Source: an uncultured Bacilli bacterium
GTDB lineage: Bacteria; Bacillota_I; Bacilli_A; RF39; UBA660
Length of the DNA: 10,192 nt
Assembly: GCA_910583685.1 (NCBI GenBank)
Contig: CAJTXY010000008.1
Coordinates: forward strand, 32,855 to 43,046
Direction of reading: 5' to 3'
A program made the position numbers and the translations under genes. Of the stretch, positions 5,702 through 10,192 are shown piece by piece (within the stretch, counting starts at the first letter, position 1; the number at the start of each line of letters is the position of its first letter). The notes beneath the pieces were generated by a model, which had not been told where the DNA came from, did not search any database, and was given only the letters and a program-made list of their open reading frames with translations.

Positions 5702-6929
5702 TTTACAAAAAACAAAGGAAAGTACAAAAACATTAAATATTATGAGTAGCCAAGAAAAGAATCGAATTCTAAAAAAAGTTGCACATAATTTAAAGACTCG
5801 CAAAGAAGAAATTTTAAAAGCTAATCAAGAAGATATAAAAAAAGCCAAAGAAAATGGGATGAAAGAAAGTTTAATTGATCGCTTAAAACTAGATGAAAAA
5901 CGTATCGATCAAATGGCAGAGGGGCTAATAGAAGTCTCAAAATTTGCAGACCCAGTTGGCGAAATTATCGAAGGAAAAATTTTAGAAAACGGTCTTGAAA
6001 TCATCAAAAAAAGAGTGCCTTTAGGAGTAGTAGCAATGATTTATGAATCACGCCCAAATGTAACAGTAGATGCGTTTGGATTATGCTTTAAAGCAGGAAA
6101 TGCTACTGTATTAAAAGGGGGAAGTGATGCAATAAGTACCAATATTGCCATTGTCACCATTATTAAAGATTCCTTAAAAGAAGAAAACATCTCCAGTGAT
6201 ATTATTTATTTAGTAGAAGATACCTCTAGAGAAACTGCCAAAGAATTAATGAAAAAACATCACTATATTGATGTTCTAATTCCAAGAGGAGGAAGTGGCT
6301 TAATTAAAACCGTAGTAGAAAATAGTACAATTCCTGTGATTGAAACGGGAACTGGCAATTGTCATATCTACGTGGATGAAACAGCGGACATCGATATGGC
6401 AGTATCGATTATAGAAAACGCAAAAACACAAAGAACAGGAGTATGCAATGCTTGCGAATCCCTAGTAATAAATAAAGAAATAGCCGAAAAAATCATTCCA
6501 AGGCTCGTTAAATGCTTAAGTAAAAAACAAGTAGAAATAAGGGGAGATAAAATGGCCTGTGATATTGATTCTTATATAAAACAGGCAACAGAAGAGGACT
6601 GGGGAGAAGAATATCTAGACTTAATTATTTCTCTAAAATTAGTAAGTAACATAGAAGAGGCGATCGACCATATAAATAAATATAGTACCAACCATTCTGA
6701 GAGTATTATCACAACAAACTATAACCACGCCCAAAAATTTTTAGCAGAGGTAGATAGCAGTTGTGTCTATGTGAATAGTTCTACTCGTTTTACAGACGGT
6801 GCCGAATTTGGATTAGGTGCAGAAATTGGGATTAGTACTCAGAAACTTCATGCGAGAGGACCTATGGGATTAAAAGAGTTAACAACTACAAAATACATAA
6901 TTTATGGCTCTGGACAAATACGAAAATAA
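5682..6929 (+). CDS. proA: Glutamate-5-semialdehyde dehydrogenase (gamma-glutamyl phosphate reductase)
   Basis: ProA reduces gamma-glutamyl phosphate with NADPH to glutamate-5-semialdehyde, which cyclises to pyrroline-5-carboxylate for ProC. The ATG at 5682 lies inside the end of proB and has AGGAGGAG (5668-5675) six bases upstream, a strong site that decides the start. The 415 residues match the family length. Motifs: VPLGVVAMIYESRPNVT, ATVLKGGSDA, PRGGSGLI, ETGTGNCHIYVD (221-232), and the catalytic cysteine in TGVCNACE at Cys255. The C-terminal GLGAEIGISTQKLHARGPMGL is also characteristic. Nothing is missing. After the stop only a weak long-loop pairing (GAAAGTA 6938-6944 with TACTTTC 6973-6979) is seen, so the end of the operon is not clearly marked. 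Confidence 0.96.
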   Translation: MKELEINLQKTKESTKTLNIMSSQEKNRILKKVAHNLKTRKEEILKANQEDIKKAKENGMKESLIDRLKLDEKRIDQMAEGLIEVSKFADPVGEIIEGKILENGLEIIKKRVPLGVVAMIYESRPNVTVDAFGLCFKAGNATVLKGGSDAISTNIAIVTIIKDSLKEENISSDIIYLVEDTSRETAKELMKKHHYIDVLIPRGGSGLIKTVVENSTIPVIETGTGNCHIYVDETADIDMAVSIIENAKTQRTGVCNACESLVINKEIAEKIIPRLVKCLSKKQVEIRGDKMACDIDSYIKQATEEDWGEEYLDLIISLKLVSNIEEAIDHINKYSTNHSESIITTNYNHAQKFLAEVDSSCVYVNSSTRFTDGAEFGLGAEIGISTQKLHARGPMGLKELTTTKYIIYGSGQIRK

Positions 6930-6975
6930 AAGATTTCGAAAGTAGTATAGAAAATGATAGCAATATACAAAATAC

Positions 6976-7004
6976 TTTCAATAATAACAGGTTTGTGATA
7001 TATT
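6976..7004 (+). promoter_or_regulatory. Possible extended -10 promoter of the P-type ATPase gene
   Basis: TGATATATT (TG at 6996-6997, TATATT at 6999-7004) is an extended -10 element. The matching -35, TTTCAA at 6976-6981 with a 17-base spacer, is poor. It sits 31 bases before the GTG start. The 106-base gap after proA argues for a separate promoter. Confidence 0.4.
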
Positions 7005-7035
7005 AAATGTAAGATAAATAAAGGGTGGATGGAAA

Positions 7036-9351
7036 GTGACAAATCGAAGAATGAAACCTAAAATACAAGAGGGCTTAACAACAGAAGAGGTTGTAAAACA
7101 AAAAAAGAGAAATCTTGTAAATAGACTTTATGACGATAATGGTAAAAGTGTAAGTGAAATCATCAAAAGTAATGTTTTTACCCTTTTCAATATTATAAAT
7201 ATAGTCTTAGCATTGGCAATAATCTGTGTAGGGTCTTTCAAAAACTTGACATTTATAGGAATTATTATTTTAAATACTTTAATCAGTATTATTCAAGAAT
7301 TGCGTTCCAAAAAGGCTCTAGATAAATTAAAAGTGTTATCAAGTGCTAAAGTAAAAGTAATCCGTGATAAGAAAGAGCAGTTAATCGAAATAGAAGAAAT
7401 TGTGTTAGATGATATTATCATCTACCAGTTAGGAGGACAAGTAGTAGTAGACTCTATTATTGCAGAAGGAGAAGTTTTGGTAAATGAATCTTTTATTACT
7501 GGAGAAGAAGAAAGCATTTTAAAAAGAAAAGGAGATATGTTATTATCAGGAAGTTTTATTGTTAGTGGAAAAGCAGTTTGTAGAGTAGAGCATATTGGAC
7601 TTGATAATTATACAGCAAAAATCTCAAATGGTACCAAATATTTAAAACCAGTTTCTTCAGAAATTATGCGTTCTTTGAATAAAATTGTAAAAACAATTTC
7701 TTTTTTAATTGTACCAGTTGGTATTTTGCTTTTTGCAAAACAATTATATTTAGATGGAAATACAATAGAAAATGCCGTAGTAGCGACAGTAGCGGCCTTA
7801 ATTGGAATGATTCCTGAAGGCCTTGTCTTACTAACGAGTACTGTTTTAGCAGTTAGTGTAATTCGGCTTTCCAGAAATAAAGTTTTAGTACAGGATTTAT
7901 ATTGTATTGAGACCTTAGCTAGAGTAGATACTATATGTCTAGATAAAACAGGAACGATTACAGAAGGATGTATGGAAGTTGTTGATCTTGTTTCCTGTGA
8001 TGGTAATGACTATAGTGAAATAATCGGAAGTATAATAAATATATTGGAAGAAGAAAATCCTACTGCGAAAGCATTAAAAAAGCATTTTATAAAGGGAAAA
8101 GATTGGCATATGCTAGAAAAAATCCCCTTTTCTTCTAGTAAAAAATATAGTGGTGTTGTATTTGAAGAAGGAACTTATTATATTGGAGCACCGGAATTTA
8201 TTTTAAAAGAGAATTTAAAAAAGTATAAAAAACAAATAGAGGAGTATAGTAAAAATTATCGTGTAATAGTACTAGCTAAAGAAGAAAAATCAAAGAAAAA
8301 TGCTCTAGCTTTCATTCTTCTTCAAGATAAAATTCGTAAAAGTGCCTATGATACATTAAAATATTTTAAAGACCAAGGGGTTGAGATCAAAATCATTTCT
8401 GGAGATAATCCCTATACTGTTTTAAACATTGCCTATCGTGCAGGCCTAGATAAAAAGGCAAAAGCAATAGATGCATCAACGCTAAAGAGTGAAAAAGAGA
8501 TAATAGATGCAGTTTCTAAATATACAGTCTTTGGTAGAGTGGCACCTGAGCAAAAACAGGATTTTGTGATTGCATTACAAAATGCAGGTCATATTGTAGC
8601 AATGACAGGTGATGGAGTAAATGATGTCCTAGCATTAAAAGAGTCAGATTGTTCCGTGGCAATGGCAAGTGGAAGTGAAGCAACAAGAAATGTAAGTCAA
8701 TTAGTACTCTTAAACTCAGACTTCTCTTCAATGCCCAAAGTAGTGGCAGAGGGTAGAAGAACAATAAATAATATAGAGCGTAGTGCCTCGTTATTCTTAG
8801 TAAAAACAATATATGCAACTCTGTTATCTTTCGTCTTTTTGTTTATCGATATGCCATACCCCTTTATTCCCATTCAATTGACCCTAACAAGTGTTGTAAC
8901 AATTGGAATCCCTTCATTTATCTTAGCCCTAGAGCCAAATAAAGAAAGAGTAAATGGAAAATTTTTACCAAATGTAGTGAAAAAGGCACTTCCCCCAGCC
9001 CTTACCATTGTACTGAATATTTTAGTTATTTTTATAGCCAGTACAATGTGTACTTTAACAACAGAAGAAATTTCTACACTTTCCGTAATTGTGACAGGCT
9101 ATACTTCATTTATATTACTTTATAAAGTATGTTCACCATTCAATATGCTAAGAAGGGTATTATTTATATTAATGTTTATCTCATTCGTTGTTGGTCTATT
9201 TATATTTAAAGAATTGTTCTCTTTTTCTAGTTTAGGGTTTACAATGATTATCATTATTACTATTTGTATTATACTGTCACATATGATTTATGCATTAATA
9301 GAAGACACCGTAGAAAATGTATTAGATTATTTTAAAAGACATAAATATTAG
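7036..9351 (+). CDS. P-type cation-transporting ATPase, PEGL type (CtpE-like, probably Ca2+)
   Basis: This is a membrane pump driven by ATP through a phospho-aspartate intermediate. The start is GTG at 7036 with GGGTGG about eight bases upstream; the nearby ATG at 7029 is out of frame. Of 771 residues, 5-30 form the cytosolic entry (GLTTEEV). Transmembrane hairpins lie at about 46-90 and 215-275, the latter with ion-site motif PEGL (260-263). The actuator loop carries TGE (155-157). The phosphorylation site is DKTGT with Asp303. The nucleotide domain has FSSSKKYSG (365-373), the hinge SGDN (455-458) and TGDGVND (524-530). About six hydrophobic helices close the protein from residue 590. PEGL without heavy-metal CPC or N-terminal CxxC domains points to the Ca2+-type group; length and MIPEGLVLLTS resemble mycobacterial CtpE. 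TGE is followed by EE rather than the usual S. Substrate and direction are not proved. Confidence 0.88.
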   Translation: MTNRRMKPKIQEGLTTEEVVKQKKRNLVNRLYDDNGKSVSEIIKSNVFTLFNIINIVLALAIICVGSFKNLTFIGIIILNTLISIIQELRSKKALDKLKVLSSAKVKVIRDKKEQLIEIEEIVLDDIIIYQLGGQVVVDSIIAEGEVLVNESFITGEEESILKRKGDMLLSGSFIVSGKAVCRVEHIGLDNYTAKISNGTKYLKPVSSEIMRSLNKIVKTISFLIVPVGILLFAKQLYLDGNTIENAVVATVAALIGMIPEGLVLLTSTVLAVSVIRLSRNKVLVQDLYCIETLARVDTICLDKTGTITEGCMEVVDLVSCDGNDYSEIIGSIINILEEENPTAKALKKHFIKGKDWHMLEKIPFSSSKKYSGVVFEEGTYYIGAPEFILKENLKKYKKQIEEYSKNYRVIVLAKEEKSKKNALAFILLQDKIRKSAYDTLKYFKDQGVEIKIISGDNPYTVLNIAYRAGLDKKAKAIDASTLKSEKEIIDAVSKYTVFGRVAPEQKQDFVIALQNAGHIVAMTGDGVNDVLALKESDCSVAMASGSEATRNVSQLVLLNSDFSSMPKVVAEGRRTINNIERSASLFLVKTIYATLLSFVFLFIDMPYPFIPIQLTLTSVVTIGIPSFILALEPNKERVNGKFLPNVVKKALPPALTIVLNILVIFIASTMCTLTTEEISTLSVIVTGYTSFILLYKVCSPFNMLRRVLFILMFISFVVGLFIFKELFSFSSLGFTMIIIITICIILSHMIYALIEDTVENVLDYFKRHKY

Positions 9352-9354
9352 AAG

Positions 9355-9386
9355 AAAACTGCAAGTTGAATAATGCAGTTTTTCTT
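9355..9386 (+). terminator. Rho-independent terminator of the P-type ATPase gene
   Basis: A perfect 9-bp stem (AAAACTGCA, 9355-9363, with TGCAGTTTT, 9374-9382) has a 10-base loop and a TTTTTCTTT tail. It starts 3 bases after the stop codon. Confidence 0.85.
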
Positions 9387-9408
9387 TGAATATATTATAA
9401 ATAAGAGT

Positions 9409-9444
9409 AAAATACTTGATTTTTTATCAAAAGTATAGTATTTT
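9409..9444. repeat. Inverted repeat AAAATACT/AGTATTTT upstream of the tRNA operon
   Basis: AAAATACT (9409-9416) is perfectly complementary to AGTATTTT (9437-9444), with an inner TGAT/ATCA pair around five T. No T-tract follows on the plus strand. It lies between the ATPase terminator and the tRNA promoter; its role is unknown. Confidence 0.35.
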
Positions 9445-9477
9445 AATATTGTTCTTCAAAAAAATTGCTTGAAAGTC

Positions 9478-9506
9478 TTGCCAAAATCATAAAAATAGTG
9501 TAAGAT
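9478..9506 (+). promoter_or_regulatory. Promoter of the tRNA Ile-Asn-Glu operon
   Basis: TTGCCA (9478-9483), 17 bases, then TAAGAT (9501-9506). The -10 box is 21 bases before tRNA-Ile. Confidence 0.75.
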
Positions 9507-9527
9507 GTAAAAGAACTCATAAGTTTT

Positions 9528-9604
<77 letters not shown>

Positions 9605-9611
9605 TTTTTTT

Positions 9612-9688
9612 GCCTCAATAGCTCAGTTGGTTAGAGCACTTGACTGTTAATCAAGGGGTCCTAGGTTCAAGTCCTAGTTGAGGCGCCA
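9612..9688 (+). tRNA. tRNA-Asn (anticodon GTT)
   Basis: The acceptor is GCCTCAA/TTGAGGC. The anticodon stem CTTGA/TCAAG encloses loop CTGTTAA, anticodon GTT. The T arm is CTAGG/CCTAG, the discriminator is G and CCA is encoded. It lies 7 bases after tRNA-Ile. Confidence 0.96.
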
Positions 9689-9696
9689 TTTATTTT

Positions 9697-9773
9697 GGCC
9701 AGTTGGTGAAGTGGCTTAACACACTGCCCTTTCACGGCAGCATTCACGGATTCGAATTCCGTACTGGTCACCA
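9697..9773 (+). tRNA. tRNA-Glu (anticodon TTC)
   Basis: The acceptor GGCCAGT/ACTGGTC has one G-U pair. The anticodon stem CTGCC/GGCAG encloses loop CTTTCAC, anticodon TTC. The T arm is ACGGA-TTCGAAT-TCCGT and CCA is encoded. It lies 8 bases after tRNA-Asn and is last in the operon. Confidence 0.95.
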
Positions 9774-9783
9774 CTTTGAATTA

Positions 9784-9816
9784 AAAAAGCAACTGAAATA
9801 GTTGCTTTTTCTTTAT
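9784..9816 (+). terminator. Rho-independent terminator of the tRNA Ile-Asn-Glu operon
   Basis: A perfect 11-bp stem AAAAAGCAACT (9784-9794) / AGTTGCTTTTT (9800-9810) has a GAAAT loop and the tail CTTTAT. Confidence 0.88.
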
Positions 9817-9870
9817 ATATCAAGGTTTTAGGAGATTACCATTAATTAAAATCGATTAGAAAAAATTAGC

Positions 9871-9891
9871 GTATACCACAAGTATACCACA
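9871..9891. repeat. Tandem GTATACCACA repeats downstream of tRNA-Glu (possible integrase arm sites, element scar)
   Basis: GTATACCACA occurs at 9871-9880 and 9882-9891, an 11-base period. The repeats sit in the gene-free spacer between the tRNA-Glu terminator and a second, orphan terminator. The arrangement mirrors the TTACTCC pair beside tRNA-Lys. No integrase gene remains here. Confidence 0.4.
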
Positions 9892-9916
9892 CAAAAAAGA
9901 GAAATTTCAATTTAGG

Positions 9917-9941
9917 AAAGACGCGAAAAGTGTCTTTTTTT
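9917..9941 (+). terminator. Orphan Rho-independent terminator
   Basis: AAAGACGC (9917-9924) pairs with GTGTCTTT (9930-9937, one G-U) around GAAAA, followed by a T run to 9941. No gene immediately precedes it: the tRNA operon already has its own terminator at 9784-9816. It may be left over from a lost gene or element. Confidence 0.7.
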
Positions 9942-9956
9942 CTTCACAACTTATTA

Positions 9957-9985
9957 TTGACATTCATTAATAATTACGATAATAT
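9957..9985 (+). promoter_or_regulatory. Promoter of tRNA-Ser
   Basis: A perfect TTGACA (9957-9962), a 17-base spacer and TAATAT (9980-9985). tRNA-Ser begins 35 bases after the -10 box. Confidence 0.8.
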
Positions 9986-10020
9986 TATAAGTACGGATGC
10001 ACAAGGTATCAATCCAAAAT

Positions 10021-10111
10021 GGAGCAGTACTCAAGAGGCTGAAGAGGCGCCCCTGCTAAGGGTGTAGGTCGGGCAACTGGCGCGAGGGTTCAAATCCCTC
10101 CTGCTCCGCCA
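10021..10111 (+). tRNA. tRNA-Ser (anticodon GCT)
   Basis: A class II tRNA of 91 bases. The acceptor is GGAGCAG/CTGCTCC. The anticodon stem CGCCC/GGGTG encloses loop CTGCTAA, anticodon GCT, for AGC/AGT codons. It has a long variable arm, T arm GAGGG-TTCAAAT-CCCTC, discriminator G and an encoded CCA. It is transcribed alone. Confidence 0.96.
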
Positions 10112-10120
10112 GATGAAATG

Positions 10121-10153
10121 AAACGCAAATCCTTGCGTTTTTTTTTTTTTTTT
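10121..10153 (+). terminator. Rho-independent terminator of tRNA-Ser with a 16-T tract
   Basis: AAACGCAA (10121-10128) pairs with TTGCGTTT (10133-10140) around a 4-base loop. The T run is unbroken from 10138 to 10153. The remaining 10154-10192 holds no recognisable gene. Confidence 0.88.
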
Positions 10154-10192
10154 GGTAGAATAAGGGTATATGAAGATAGGATGCTTTACAAA

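Noticed and set aside
6938..6979. GAAAGTA/TACTTTC pairing after proA as a terminator
   Set aside because: Seven bp with a 28-base loop and no T-tract is too weak to call. The sequence also resembles the AAAGTAGTATA motif at the sRNA promoter, but one AT-rich 11-mer match is not enough to link them.
8516..8818. Minus-strand 100-codon hydrophobic frame
   Set aside because: It lies fully inside the P-type ATPase gene and reads as Leu/His-rich antisense. There is no start signal.

Overview
The window is AT-rich bacterial chromosome with compact genes, AGGAGG-type ribosome binding sites, strong sigma-A-like promoters (TTGACA/TATAAT with 17-base spacers), U-tract terminators and CCA-encoding tRNA genes. 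TGG serves as the Trp codon and TGA is not read through. This points to a low-GC Bacillota (Firmicutes), perhaps a gut Bacilli/Clostridia-type lineage. I cannot name the genus.

Region 1 (1-1611): the 3' end of a collagen-like (Gly-X-Y) surface protein with a BclA-type C-terminal domain. It is followed 21 bases later by a GT2 glycosyltransferase with C-terminal TPR-like repeats, then a terminator. The pair resembles the spore-surface glycoprotein plus dedicated transferase arrangement known from clostridia.

Region 2 (1622-3813): tRNA-Lys(CTT) with its own promoter and terminator, followed by the remains of a tRNA-targeted mobile element, all on the minus strand. It holds the C-terminal stub of a tyrosine integrase, an intact BRO-N (antirepressor-like) gene, a frameshifted ImmA/IrrE-like remnant whose zinc site is gone, and a headless 53-codon gene fragment. 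Upstream of these lies an apparently independent, structured small RNA of about 200 nt with a consensus promoter and a U6 terminator. I do not recognise this RNA; it is the most interesting unknown in the window.

Region 3 (3884-6929): the complete glutamate-to-proline pathway. proC has its own promoter, then comes a weak terminator-like hairpin, then proB and proA overlapping by 20 bases. ProB makes gamma-glutamyl phosphate, ProA reduces it to glutamate semialdehyde (which cyclises), and ProC reduces the resulting pyrroline-5-carboxylate to proline.

Region 4 (7036-9386): a 771-residue P-type cation ATPase of the PEGL / CtpE-like kind, with a GTG start and its own terminator.

Region 5 (9478-10192): a tRNA-Ile(GAT)-Asn(GTT)-Glu(TTC) operon with promoter and terminator. 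It is followed by a spacer with paired GTATACCACA repeats that may be the scar of another integrated element. Then comes tRNA-Ser(GCT) with its own promoter and a terminator ending in 16 T. The last 40 bases contain no recognisable gene.
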